A stretch of 64,000 nucleotides of DNA from Achromobacter sp. UMC46 (GTDB taxonomy: Bacteria; Pseudomonadota; Gammaproteobacteria; Burkholderiales; Burkholderiaceae_B), in contig NZ_LZZS01000004.1 of assembly GCF_014170335.1 (NCBI RefSeq), forward strand, positions 310,001 to 374,000, written 5' to 3'. Within the stretch, counting starts at the first letter, position 1. The number at the start of each line of letters is the position of its first letter. Made by a program: the position numbers and the translations under genes. Under the pieces are notes generated by a model. That model saw nothing but the letters and a program-made list of their open reading frames with translations, did no database searches and was not told where the DNA came from. Shown piece by piece: positions 54,746 through 63,674 of this stretch.

Positions 54746-55936
54746 GTGGCCAGGCACAACGATCCGCGCCCGGCGCGGCGGCCGCCGCGCCGGGTCTCCT
54801 GGAACGAACCGGCCACGCGCGCGGTGGTCTACCAGGCGCTGGCCCTGACGCTGGTCGGGGCAGGCGTCTGGTTCCTGGTGCACAACACGCTGCACAACCT
54901 GTCGATGCGCAACATCGCCACCGGCTTCGGCTTCCTGGACCGCGAGGCGGGCTTCGCGATCGGCGAATCCGTGATTACCTACGGGCCGGCCGACACCTAC
55001 GGCCGCGCCATCTTCGTGGGCGTGCTGAACACGCTGCGCGTGGGCCTGCTTGCGCTGGTCGCCGCGACGCTCCTGGGCGTGCTGATCGGCGTCGGCCGGT
55101 TGTCCAAGAACTGGCTGGTGGCGAAGATCACGTCGGTGTATGTCGAGGTGATGCGCAACGTGCCGCTCTTGCTGCAGCTGTTCTTCTGGTATGCGCTGAT
55201 CACGGAGAATATGCCGGGTCCGCGCCAGGCGCACCACCCGCTGCCGGGCGTCTTCATCTCCAACCGCGGCCTGAAAGTGCCCGGGCTGGAAGGTGCATCG
55301 CTGGACTGGGTGCTGGGCGGCCTGGCGCTGGCCATCGCCGCGATCCTGTTCCTGGGCCACTGGGGCGCAAAGCGCCAGGAAGCCACCGGGCGCGTCTTCC
55401 CGCTGGGCCGCTGGGCCATCGGCCTCTTGGCCGGGCTGCCGATCATTGGCTGGCTCGTCAGCGGCGCGTCGCTGACGCTGGACATGCCCGAGCTGAAAGG
55501 CTTCAACTTCACGGGCGGCCTGACGCTGACGCCGGAGTTCGTGGCCCTGTTCCTGGGCTTGACCGTCTATACCTCGGCGTTCATCGCCGAAGTGGTGCGG
55601 TCGGGCATCCAGGCCGTGAACAACGGCCAGTGGGAAGCCGCCGGCTCGCTGGGCCTGCCGCGCGCGAAGGTGCTGCGCCTGGTGGTCCTGCCGCAGGCGC
55701 TGCGCGTGATCATCCCCCCGATGACCAGCCAGTACCTGAACCTGTTGAAGAACAGTTCGCTGGCGGTCGCCATCGGCTATCCGGACATCGTCTCCGTGGT
55801 CAACACCACGCTGAACCAGACCGGCCAGGCCATCGAGGGCATCCTCATCATCATGGGCGCCTACCTGACGGTCAGCCTGTCGATCTCGATATTCATGAAC
55901 GGGTACAACAAGCGCATCGCGCTGGTGGAGCGTTGA
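54746..55936 (+). CDS. Amino-acid ABC transporter permease (AapQ-like)
   Basis: A 396-residue inner-membrane permease. N-terminal TM at about 32-52, then further helices with the long periplasmic insertion seen in AapQ/BztB, and the EAA-type cytoplasmic loop at about 290-320: AAGSLGLPRAKVLRLVVLPQALRVIIPP. It starts with GTG at 54746, three bases after the aminotransferase stop, and one base separates it from the next permease. The longer-than-usual length (about 400 versus about 220 in HisM-type) is typical of the Aap/Bzt branch. It pairs with the next permease to form the channel. Confidence 0.9.
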   Translation: MARHNDPRPARRPPRRVSWNEPATRAVVYQALALTLVGAGVWFLVHNTLHNLSMRNIATGFGFLDREAGFAIGESVITYGPADTYGRAIFVGVLNTLRVGLLALVAATLLGVLIGVGRLSKNWLVAKITSVYVEVMRNVPLLLQLFFWYALITENMPGPRQAHHPLPGVFISNRGLKVPGLEGASLDWVLGGLALAIAAILFLGHWGAKRQEATGRVFPLGRWAIGLLAGLPIIGWLVSGASLTLDMPELKGFNFTGGLTLTPEFVALFLGLTVYTSAFIAEVVRSGIQAVNNGQWEAAGSLGLPRAKVLRLVVLPQALRVIIPPMTSQYLNLLKNSSLAVAIGYPDIVSVVNTTLNQTGQAIEGILIIMGAYLTVSLSISIFMNGYNKRIALVER

Positions 55937-55937
55937 C

Positions 55938-57041
55938 ATGGGCAGCACGATGCACATCCCCGCCGAAGCCCTGCCCCCGCCAAGCGCCCACGCAGGCGCC
56001 TGGCCCTGGATCCGCTCCCGCCTGTTCTCGTCGCCCTTGAACCTGCTGATCACGGTGCTGCTGGCATGGTTGCTGCTGATGGCGGTGCCGGCGCTCGTGG
56101 AATGGGCCTTCATCAAGGCCAACTTCACCGCGTCCAATGCGATGGAATGCCGGGCCTCGGCGGGCGGCGCCTGCTGGGCGTTCATCGTCGAAAAGCACCG
56201 GCTGATCCTGTTCGGCACCTATCCCTTCGATGAGCAATGGCGTCCGCTGATCGCCACCGTCATCCTGGTGGCGGTGATCGCGTGCAGCGGCATGCGCCGC
56301 GTCTGGAACGGCAAGCTGGCCGTCATCTGGACGGCGGGCCTGACGGCCGTGGCGCTCTTGATGTGGGGCGGCGTGTTCGGCCTGACCTACGTCGAGAACG
56401 CGCGCTGGGGCGGCTTGCCCCTGACGCTTATCCTGGCCACGTTCGGCATCGCGTTCGCGTTCCCCATCGGCGTGCTGCTGGCCTTGGGCCGGCGCTCGAA
56501 GATGCCCGCCATCAAGGCGCTGTGCGTCGTGTACATCGAGCTGATCCGGGGCGTGCCGCTGATCAGCCTGCTGTTCATGTCGTCGGTGATGCTGCCCCTG
56601 TTCCTGCCGGAAGGCTTCACCATCGACAAGCTCCTGCGCGCCCAGATCGCCATCATCATGTTCGCGGCGGCCTACATCGCGGAAACGGTGCGCGGCGGCT
56701 TGCAGGCCATCCCGAAGGGGCAGTACGAAGGCGCGGATTCGCTGGGTCTCAACTACTGGCAGCAGATGCGCAAGATCATCCTGCCGCAGGCGTTGAAGAT
56801 CGTGATCCCGCCCTTGGTGGGCATTTTCATCAGCCTGTTCAAGGACACGTCGCTGGTGGTGATCATCGGCATCTTCGACCTGACGCTGGCGGCCAAGGCG
56901 GCCTTGTCGGATGCGGCATGGCGGGGGTTCGGCGTCGAGGCCTATCTCTTCATCTCGCTGATCTACTTCGCCTTCTGCTATTCCATGTCCAAATACAGCC
57001 AGGTGCTTGAAAAGCGGCTGGCCACCGGGCACGCGCGCTGA
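55938..57041 (+). CDS. Amino-acid ABC transporter permease (AapM-like)
   Basis: A 367-residue permease, partner of the preceding gene. It has an N-terminal TM at about 33-55, a periplasmic insertion including ASNAMECRASAGGACWAF with two cysteines, several TM segments, and the EAA loop GADSLGLNYWQQMRKIILPQALKIVIPP. This is the AapM/BztC pattern. The start at 55938 is one base after the first permease stop and has no strong ribosome site, so translational coupling is likely; an ATG four codons later is an alternative. A 42-base gap with ACGGAGACC separates it from the ATPase gene. Confidence 0.9.
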   Translation: MGSTMHIPAEALPPPSAHAGAWPWIRSRLFSSPLNLLITVLLAWLLLMAVPALVEWAFIKANFTASNAMECRASAGGACWAFIVEKHRLILFGTYPFDEQWRPLIATVILVAVIACSGMRRVWNGKLAVIWTAGLTAVALLMWGGVFGLTYVENARWGGLPLTLILATFGIAFAFPIGVLLALGRRSKMPAIKALCVVYIELIRGVPLISLLFMSSVMLPLFLPEGFTIDKLLRAQIAIIMFAAAYIAETVRGGLQAIPKGQYEGADSLGLNYWQQMRKIILPQALKIVIPPLVGIFISLFKDTSLVVIIGIFDLTLAAKAALSDAAWRGFGVEAYLFISLIYFAFCYSMSKYSQVLEKRLATGHAR

Positions 57042-57083
57042 ACACGCGGCGTCAACCCCGGTAAACCTTTACGGAGACCAAGC

Positions 57084-57824
<741 letters not shown>

Positions 57825-57834
57825 CTCGCGCCCG

Positions 57835-57945
57835 GCGGAACAGCGCATCACGGTGGACGGCATCCGCGATGCCGGCCTGTCCCGCCGCACCGACATCTTC
57901 AACCTGTGGACCACCTATGCGGCCACCGAGGACCTGTCGTTCTAG
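57835..57945 (+). pseudogene. Possible C-terminal remnant of a lost gene
   Basis: After the ATPase stop, one + frame reads RITVDGIRDAGLSRRTDIF then NLWTTYAATEDLSF and TAG at 57943-57945. The amino-acid usage and codon third-position GC look like real protein coding, and the remnant has no start of its own. I do not recognise the parent family. It overlaps the convergent kinase stop by 4 bases. It may be chance in GC-rich DNA. Confidence 0.35.
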
Positions 57946-59216
57946 GCATTGGCGGCCGCTGCAAGATTCACACGGAACACCGTGCCGCGCCCCGGCGCCG
58001 ACTGCAGCGACACGCGCCAGCCCTGATGCGCGCAAATGCGCTGCACCAGCGACAGGCCCAGCCCCAGATTGCCGGCGTCGGGCTGCTCGCCGCGCACAAA
58101 TGGGTTGAAGATGGCCTCGTGCTGCTCAACCGCGATACCGGGCCCGTCGTCCTCCACCTGCATGAAATCCGGCCCGGCGGTGATCACGACGCTTGCCTGC
58201 GGGCCGGCGTACTGGAGCGAATTGCGGATCAAATTGGACAGCACGGCGCGCAACAACGGCGCGGGGAACTGCAAGGCCGGTGCATCGGGCTGCGCAAGCG
58301 CCAGGCTCAACCGCATGTCGCGGCGCTGCGCCACGGCGGCCCACGCGGCCAGTTGCCCGCGCGCCGCGGTCTGGGCGCTTTCGCGCGCGTAGCGCCCGGC
58401 CGCGTCGCCGCCTCGGGCCAGCATCAGGTAGGTGTCCAGGCGTTCGCCCATGTCGGCCGCGGCGGCGTCAATGCGGGCCAGACGGGCCAGGCCGCCTGAG
58501 TCCAGCGCCTGTTCCTCGCGCAGCAGTTCGCACGAACTCGAAATCACCATCAGCGGCGTCCGCAATTCGTGGCCGACATCCGCCGTGAACAGCCGTTCGC
58601 GGCGCAGCGCCTGTTCCAGCTGGTTGTAGGTCGCATCGAACGCGGCGGCCAGTTGGCCGATCTCGTCCGGCGGATAGTCTTCGGCAAGCCGCGTCTGCGG
58701 CGGCTGCGCGCCACGCGTGTTGACCTGCGCCGCCAGCCGCGCCAACGGCCGCAAAAGCCGGCGCGTGGCCAGGATGCCCAGGATGAAAGCCAGCGCCAGG
58801 CTGCCCGCCAGCCCGCTGACGGCCGCCCAGTGCGACGCCGCCTGGCTCTGCTCATAGTCGGTGTAGTCGCGCAGCAGCATGTAGCGCTGGCCGGCCTGGT
58901 CGTCGACCATCACGTGCCAGATACGGCCTTCGCGTTCGATCTTGTGGAAGCCGGGATCCAACCCCCGCAACCAGGCTGGAAACGCCTGGCTGCCGGGTTC
59001 GCCATGAAAAAAGCGGTTCGGCCGGCCCGGGTCGATGCCCGCCAGGAAGTCGCCGCGCACCCGCTCCACCGCCATCCCCATGTCGATGCGCTGCAAATGG
59101 GCTTCCAGCTTGCCGACGCTCCAGACGGACATCCACGAAAGCAGGCCGGCCACCAGCAGCGCCAGCGTCACATAGGTCAACACCAGATGGCGCGCCAGCC
59201 CGCGCCGGCTAGGCAT
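57942..59216 (-). CDS. Two-component sensor histidine kinase
   Basis: A 424-residue membrane kinase. TM1 lies at about 10-32, a periplasmic sensor loop at about 33-135, TM2 at about 137-158, and a HAMP-like linker leads to HisKA with phospho-His in FTADVGHELRTPLMVIS (about 211-227). The ATPase domain has an N box in LSNLIRNSLQYAG, VEDDGPGI and GLGLSLVQRIC. The sensor loop is not a known fold by eye. It is the second gene after the response regulator, overlapping it by 8 bases. The pair is divergent from the ABC/azurin operon, so control by metal or redox stress is a reasonable guess. Confidence 0.9.
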   Translation of the reverse strand: MPSRRGLARHLVLTYVTLALLVAGLLSWMSVWSVGKLEAHLQRIDMGMAVERVRGDFLAGIDPGRPNRFFHGEPGSQAFPAWLRGLDPGFHKIEREGRIWHVMVDDQAGQRYMLLRDYTDYEQSQAASHWAAVSGLAGSLALAFILGILATRRLLRPLARLAAQVNTRGAQPPQTRLAEDYPPDEIGQLAAAFDATYNQLEQALRRERLFTADVGHELRTPLMVISSSCELLREEQALDSGGLARLARIDAAAADMGERLDTYLMLARGGDAAGRYARESAQTAARGQLAAWAAVAQRRDMRLSLALAQPDAPALQFPAPLLRAVLSNLIRNSLQYAGPQASVVITAGPDFMQVEDDGPGIAVEQHEAIFNPFVRGEQPDAGNLGLGLSLVQRICAHQGWRVSLQSAPGRGTVFRVNLAAAANA

Positions 59217-59892
59217 CGTCCGCCGCCCGCAGCTGATAGCCGATGCCGTGCACGGTGTGCAGCAGCGGCGCGCCGTAGGGCTTGTCGACCACTTGGCGGA
59301 TCTGGTGGATATGCGTGCGCAGGCTGTCGCTGTCGGGCGGCGAATCGCGCCACAGGGCCTCTTCCAACCGGGCGCGGTGCACGACGGCAGGACTGGCGCG
59401 CATCAGCAAGGTCAGCAGTTGCAGCGGCGACGGCGGCAGGCGCAGCGGCAGGCCGGCGCGCGCCAGCGCCAGCGTGCCGGTGTCCAGCGTCAGGTCGCCC
59501 ACGCGCAGCACGCGCGCCGCGCCCGCACCGCTGGCGCGATGCAGCAGGGCCTTGGCCCGCGCGGCCAGCTCGGCCAGCGCAAAGGGCTTCACCAGGTAGT
59601 CGTCGGCCCCGGCGTCAAAACCCGTCAGCCGGTTGTCCAGCGTGTCGCGCGCGGTCACCATGATCACCGGGGTGTCGCAGGCGGCTTCCGTGCGCAGGCG
59701 GCGGCACAGCTCGTAGCCGTCCAGCCGCGGCAGCATCAGGTCCAGCACGATCAGGTCGAAACCGCCCGAGGCCGCCATCGCATAGCCGCGCTGCCCGTCT
59801 TCCGCGCAATCGACGATATAGCCGCGCCGCGCCAGGTGATGCGTGATGTTCGCCAGGATGTCGGGGTCGTCTTCGATGACTAGGACGCGCAT
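59209..59892 (-). CDS. OmpR-family response regulator
   Basis: A 227-residue regulator. The receiver covers about 1-120 with acidic pair in LVIEDDPDIL, phospho-Asp in LIVLDLMLPRLDG (Asp51 region) and Lys in YLVKPFAL. A winged-helix DNA-binding domain (about 130-225) carries HRARLEEALW, LRTHIHQIRQVVDKPYG and the wing HTVHGIGYQL. The DNA-binding half resembles the QseB/PmrA/CusR group. The ATG at 59892 leads straight into the kinase gene through an 8-base overlap. The 220-base gap to the divergent ABC operon start should hold its operator. Confidence 0.9.
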   Translation of the reverse strand: MRVLVIEDDPDILANITHHLARRGYIVDCAEDGQRGYAMAASGGFDLIVLDLMLPRLDGYELCRRLRTEAACDTPVIMVTARDTLDNRLTGFDAGADDYLVKPFALAELAARAKALLHRASGAGAARVLRVGDLTLDTGTLALARAGLPLRLPPSPLQLLTLLMRASPAVVHRARLEEALWRDSPPDSDSLRTHIHQIRQVVDKPYGAPLLHTVHGIGYQLRAADDA

Positions 59893-60112
59893 GGAAACCA
59901 GTAGGGAATGGAAATCAGTCTCATATTGTAGGGGCCAGTGTATCTGCGCCGCTCCGCCGGCGCGTCACGTTCCATCCCTGTTTGCAGCACGCGCGCCACA
60001 CCGCGCTGGTCTTAACGTTTTCTTGAGATGGCTTGGCGGACACTGCGTGTCGATAAGAATGGTTCGCGTTACCTGCAAGCCCGCAGGCAACGGCGCAACC
60101 CGGGATTCTTCG

Positions 60113-61249
60113 ATGCGTGCGATCAAACTGTTCCGTGCGGCCGTGGCCGCCACCGCCCTGCTTTGCGCCCTGCCCGGCGCCCAGGCCCGTCAGGTCACGG
60201 ATCTGGCCGGCCGCGTCGTCACCGTGCCCGACCACCCCAAGCGCGTGCTGCTGGGCGAAGGCCGCTTCGTCTTCGCCATGGCGCTGCTGGACCGCCAGGA
60301 CCCCGTGGCCCGCGTGGTCGGCTGGCAGGGCGAACTGAAACAGCAGGACCCCTATTCCTGGGCCCAGTTGATCAAGCGCTATCCGAAAGCCGCCGACGTG
60401 CCCCTGATCGGAAAGACGTCGGAAGCCAGCGTCAGCCCCGAAAAGATCGTGTCGCTGCGGCCCGATGTCGCCGTGTTCAGCCTGAGCGGCCATGGCCCGG
60501 GCCGCAACAACCCCATGATTGGGGCGCTGCAAGAGGCCGGCATCCCCATCGTGTTCATCGACTTCCGCCAGCACCCGGTGCAGAACACCGTGCCCAGCAT
60601 GCGCATTCTGGGCCAGGCGCTGGATCGTCAGGCAGAGGCCGAGGCGTACATCGCGTTCTATGAAGACCATCTGGCCCGCGTGCGCAAGATCGTCGACCCC
60701 GTGCCTGCGGCGCAGCGTCCGCGCGTGTTCGTGGAAATGCTGGCGGGCGTGTGGCCGGCCTGCTGCCACAGCACGGGCAACGGCAGCTTTGGCGACTTGC
60801 TGGACGCCGCCGGCGGCGTGAACGTGGCCGGCTCCGTGCTGCCGGGCGCCATCGGCGACGTCAGCCTGGAATTCCTGCTGGACGCCAAGCCCGACGTCTA
60901 CATCGCCACGGGCAGCCGCTCTGAACCCGGGCGCCCGGGCCTGCTGGCCGGGCCGGGTGCGGCCGCCGCCATCTCGGCGGACAGCCTGTCCACCCTGCTT
61001 GCCCGCGACGGCATCCGCGACCTGGACGCCGTGAAGCGGCACCGCGCCTACGGCATCTGGCATGCGTTCTACAACTCGCCCTACAACGTGGCCGCCATCG
61101 AAGCCATGGCGACCTGGCTTTACCCCGAACGCGCCGCGGCGCTGGACCCGCAAGACACGCTGGACGCGCTGTACCGCCAGTTCCTGCACGTGGACAACGC
61201 GGGCACTTACTGGACGACGCCGGCCGCCGGCCCGGCACCGGCCCGGTAA
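60113..61249 (+). CDS. Periplasmic binding protein of a siderophore/cobalamin-type ABC transporter
   Basis: A 378-residue secreted protein. The signal peptide is MRAIKLFRAAVAATALLCAL with cleavage near AQAR. The mature part has the FepB/BtuF (peripla_BP_2) layout: RVVTVPDHPKRVLL, PKAADVPLIGK, SLRPDVAVFSLSG, IVFIDFRQHP and a C-terminal lobe with KRHRAYGIWHAFYNSPYN. An ACCHSTGNGSFGDLLDAAGG segment has a vicinal Cys pair, unusual for the family. It is longer than BtuF (about 266) and near the length of ferric-siderophore receptors. The ATG at 60113 is chosen by the signal peptide. Permease, azurin and ATPase genes follow. A ligand of iron, copper-chelate or corrinoid type cannot be separated from sequence. 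Confidence 0.85.
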   Translation: MRAIKLFRAAVAATALLCALPGAQARQVTDLAGRVVTVPDHPKRVLLGEGRFVFAMALLDRQDPVARVVGWQGELKQQDPYSWAQLIKRYPKAADVPLIGKTSEASVSPEKIVSLRPDVAVFSLSGHGPGRNNPMIGALQEAGIPIVFIDFRQHPVQNTVPSMRILGQALDRQAEAEAYIAFYEDHLARVRKIVDPVPAAQRPRVFVEMLAGVWPACCHSTGNGSFGDLLDAAGGVNVAGSVLPGAIGDVSLEFLLDAKPDVYIATGSRSEPGRPGLLAGPGAAAAISADSLSTLLARDGIRDLDAVKRHRAYGIWHAFYNSPYNVAAIEAMATWLYPERAAALDPQDTLDALYRQFLHVDNAGTYWTTPAAGPAPAR

Positions 61250-61256
61250 TTGCGCC

Positions 61257-62339
61257 ATGCCCAGCATCACCACCCCAGCGGCGCCGTCCCTGCCCGCCGA
61301 TCCTGAAGACCCCGTCGCCGCCTACCGCCGCACCGTCCGCAAGCGCCTGCTGCTGACGGCCGTGCTGGCGCTGGCCATCGTCGCCAGCCTGCTGGCCGAC
61401 ATCGCCAGCGGCCCCGCCGCGCTGTCGCCCGGCGACTTGCTGCAGACACTGCTGCATCCCGATGCGGCCAGCGCCGGCACGCGCGTCATCGTCTGGCAGT
61501 TCCGGCTCCCCTACGCGTTGATGGCCCTTTTGGTCGGCGTGGCGCTGGGACTGGGCGGGGCTGAAATGCAGACCATGCTGGACAACCCGCTGGCCAGCCC
61601 CTACACGCTTGGCGTCTCGGCGGCGGCCGCCTTCGGCGCGTCGCTGGCCATTACGCTGGACTGGCACGTGCCCGCCTTGCCGCCCGGCATGGTGGTGCCG
61701 ATTTCCGCCTTTGCCTGCACGCTGGTGTCGGTGCTGATACTGGAGCGCGTCGCGCGCTGGCGCGGCGGTTCGACGCTGGGCGTGGTGCTGTTCGGCATCG
61801 CGCTGGTGTATTCCTTCCAGGCGCTGGTGATGCTGCTGCAGTTCGTGGCCAGCGAAGAGGCCCTGCAAGGCATCGTCTTCTGGACCATGGGCAGCCTGGC
61901 GCGCGCCAACTGGACCACGGTGGCGGTCATGGCCGCGGCCATCGCGCTGGCCGCGCCCTTTTCAATGCGCGACGCCTGGAAGCTGACGGCGGTCCGGTTG
62001 GGCGAAGAGCGCGCCGCCAGCTTCGGCATCGACGTGCGCCGCCTGCGGCTGGTCAGCCTGCTGCGCGTCAGCGCGCTGGCAGCGCTGGCCGTGTCGTTCG
62101 TCGGCACCATCGGCTTCGTGGGGCTCGTCGCCCCGCACATCGCCCGCCTGCTGCTGGGCGAAGACCACCGCTACTACCTGCCCGGCAGCGCGCTGGCCGG
62201 CGCCTTGATCCTGTCGCTGGCGTCGGTGGCGTCCAAGACCGTCCTGCCCGGCGCCCTGATCCCCGTGGGCATCGTGACGTCACTGGTCGGCATCCCGTTT
62301 TTCCTCACCATCGTCGTGCGCGCGCTCAAGCGCGCCTGA
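61257..62339 (+). CDS. FecCD-family ABC permease
   Basis: A 360-residue inner-membrane permease with about 9-10 helices. Family motifs: RVIVWQFRLPYALMALLVGV, GAEMQTMLDNPLASPYTLGV and FVGTIGFVGLVAPHIARLLL, the FecCD/BtuC hallmarks for iron-siderophore and cobalamin import. The ATG at 61257 is 7 bases after the binding-protein stop. The N-terminus has an extra charged Pro-rich stretch (about 1-30), which family members often lack. The next gene, azurin, begins 30 bases downstream with its own AAGGAGACTTCCCCG. Confidence 0.9.
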   Translation: MPSITTPAAPSLPADPEDPVAAYRRTVRKRLLLTAVLALAIVASLLADIASGPAALSPGDLLQTLLHPDAASAGTRVIVWQFRLPYALMALLVGVALGLGGAEMQTMLDNPLASPYTLGVSAAAAFGASLAITLDWHVPALPPGMVVPISAFACTLVSVLILERVARWRGGSTLGVVLFGIALVYSFQALVMLLQFVASEEALQGIVFWTMGSLARANWTTVAVMAAAIALAAPFSMRDAWKLTAVRLGEERAASFGIDVRRLRLVSLLRVSALAALAVSFVGTIGFVGLVAPHIARLLLGEDHRYYLPGSALAGALILSLASVASKTVLPGALIPVGIVTSLVGIPFFLTIVVRALKRA

Positions 62340-62369
62340 CGCCTCGCATCCCCTAAGGAGACTTCCCCG

Positions 62370-62825
62370 ATGCAATCCCGCGTGTGCTTCACCCTTGCCG
62401 CCCTGCTGATGACCGGCGCCACCCAGGCCGCCCCCGATGCATGCGCCATCGACGTCGAAGGCCGTCCCGGCAAACAGTTCGGCCCTGACCACATCGTCGT
62501 GCCGTCCACCTGCCAGGAATTCACCGTGCGCCTGATCCACACGGGCAAGAACAGCAAGGAGAAGGCAGGCCACAACTGGGTACTGGCCAAGACCGAAGAC
62601 ATCGACGCCGTGATGGTCGACGGCATCAAGGCCGGGGCCCCACACGACTTCCTGGCGCAGGGCGACGCCCGCATCCTGGCCAAGACCCCCATGCTGGGCG
62701 GTGGCGAAACGGCCACGGTCACCTTCCCCGTCAGCCGCCTGCGCGCGGGCCAGTCCTATACCTACTATTGCTCGTTCCCGGCGCACGCGCAGCACATGCG
62801 CGGCACGCTGGTGCTGCAACCCTGA
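62370..62825 (+). CDS. azu: Azurin (type 1 copper protein)
   Basis: A 151-residue secreted cupredoxin. Signal peptide MQSRVCFTLAALLMTGATQA; the mature part, about 131 residues, has the azurin disulfide pair Cys25 and Cys48 (numbered from the start Met) and copper ligands His68 (AGHNWVL), Cys134 (YYCSFP), His139 and Met143 (CSFPAHAQHM, spacing C-x4-H-x3-M). Azurin is a small periplasmic electron carrier, often active in nitrite reduction or oxidative stress. Here it lies inside a metal-uptake-type ABC operon, 30 bases after the permease and 2 bases before the ATPase, not near a reductase. A role in reductive metal uptake or periplasmic copper handling is an inference. Confidence 0.93.
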   Translation: MQSRVCFTLAALLMTGATQAAPDACAIDVEGRPGKQFGPDHIVVPSTCQEFTVRLIHTGKNSKEKAGHNWVLAKTEDIDAVMVDGIKAGAPHDFLAQGDARILAKTPMLGGGETATVTFPVSRLRAGQSYTYYCSFPAHAQHMRGTLVLQP

Positions 62826-62827
62826 CG

Positions 62828-63619
62828 ATGGGCTGGCTGCAACTCCACGGGCTGGCCGCCGGCTACGGCGGCCGGCCCGTCCTGCAGGACCTGGACGCGG
62901 GGCCAATCGCAGAAGGCACAGTGACTGCCCTGCTCGGTCCCAACGGCAGCGGCAAGTCGACGCTGCTGAAGACGCTGGCCGGCCTGAATCCCGTCATGCG
63001 CGGCGAAGTGCTGCTGGACGGCGAATGCCTGGCGCGCGCCACGCCGGCCCGCCGCGCTGAACGCGCGATGTACATGCCGCAGGCGCTGCCCAAGGGCGTG
63101 CACATGACGGTGTTCGAGTCCGTGCTGGTGGCGGCCCGCTCGGGTCTTCAAAGCCGGCGCGACGCGGCCGGCCCGGCCCTGATGCGCGACGCCATGGCCG
63201 CGATCGCGGACCTGGGCATCGCAACGCTGGCCAGCCGCTACCTGGACGAGCTGTCGGGCGGCCAGAAGCAGCTGGCCTCGCTGGCGCAGGCTTTGGTGCG
63301 CCGGCCGCGCCTGCTGCTGCTGGACGAACCCCTGTCCGCGCTGGACCTGAACTACCAGTTCCACGTCATGGACGTGCTGCGCCGGCAGACCCGCCAGCAC
63401 CGGCTGATCACGCTGGTGGTGCTGCACGACCTGAACATCGCGTTGCGCCATGCCGACCACGCGCTGCTGCTGCACGGCGGTGCGATCGAAGCGGAAGGCC
63501 TGCCGGCCGAGGTGGTCACGCCCGCCACGTTGCGCCGCGTGTACCGCGTGCGGGCCCGGGTCGAACGCTGCCCCCAGGGACAGCCGCAGGTCCATGTCGA
63601 CGGGCTCGCCCAGGCATGA
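62828..63619 (+). CDS. FecE/BtuD-type ABC ATP-binding protein
   Basis: A 263-residue ATPase. Walker A GPNGSGKST (37-45), a Q loop around YMPQALPKGVHMTV, signature ELSGGQKQLASLAQ, Walker B LLLLDEPLSALDLN and switch His in VVLHDLNIAL are clear. The ALDLNYQ after Walker B is typical of the iron-siderophore/B12 branch. It starts at 62828, 2 bases after azurin, so azurin is built into this transcription unit. It ends the operon; a 55-base gap follows, containing TATATT that may be a promoter for the next gene. Confidence 0.9.
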   Translation: MGWLQLHGLAAGYGGRPVLQDLDAGPIAEGTVTALLGPNGSGKSTLLKTLAGLNPVMRGEVLLDGECLARATPARRAERAMYMPQALPKGVHMTVFESVLVAARSGLQSRRDAAGPALMRDAMAAIADLGIATLASRYLDELSGGQKQLASLAQALVRRPRLLLLDEPLSALDLNYQFHVMDVLRRQTRQHRLITLVVLHDLNIALRHADHALLLHGGAIEAEGLPAEVVTPATLRRVYRVRARVERCPQGQPQVHVDGLAQA

Positions 63620-63674
63620 CGGCGATATCCTGAGGCGGTATATATTCACCCCTTAGCCATCCCCGGAGTCCCCG

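Noticed and set aside
59893..60112. A cobalamin riboswitch or Fur box before the ABC/azurin operon
   Set aside because: I looked for the B12-box core and the GATAATGATAATC-type 19-mer. GATAAGAATGGTTCGCGTTA is only loosely like a Fur site, and no riboswitch core was seen.
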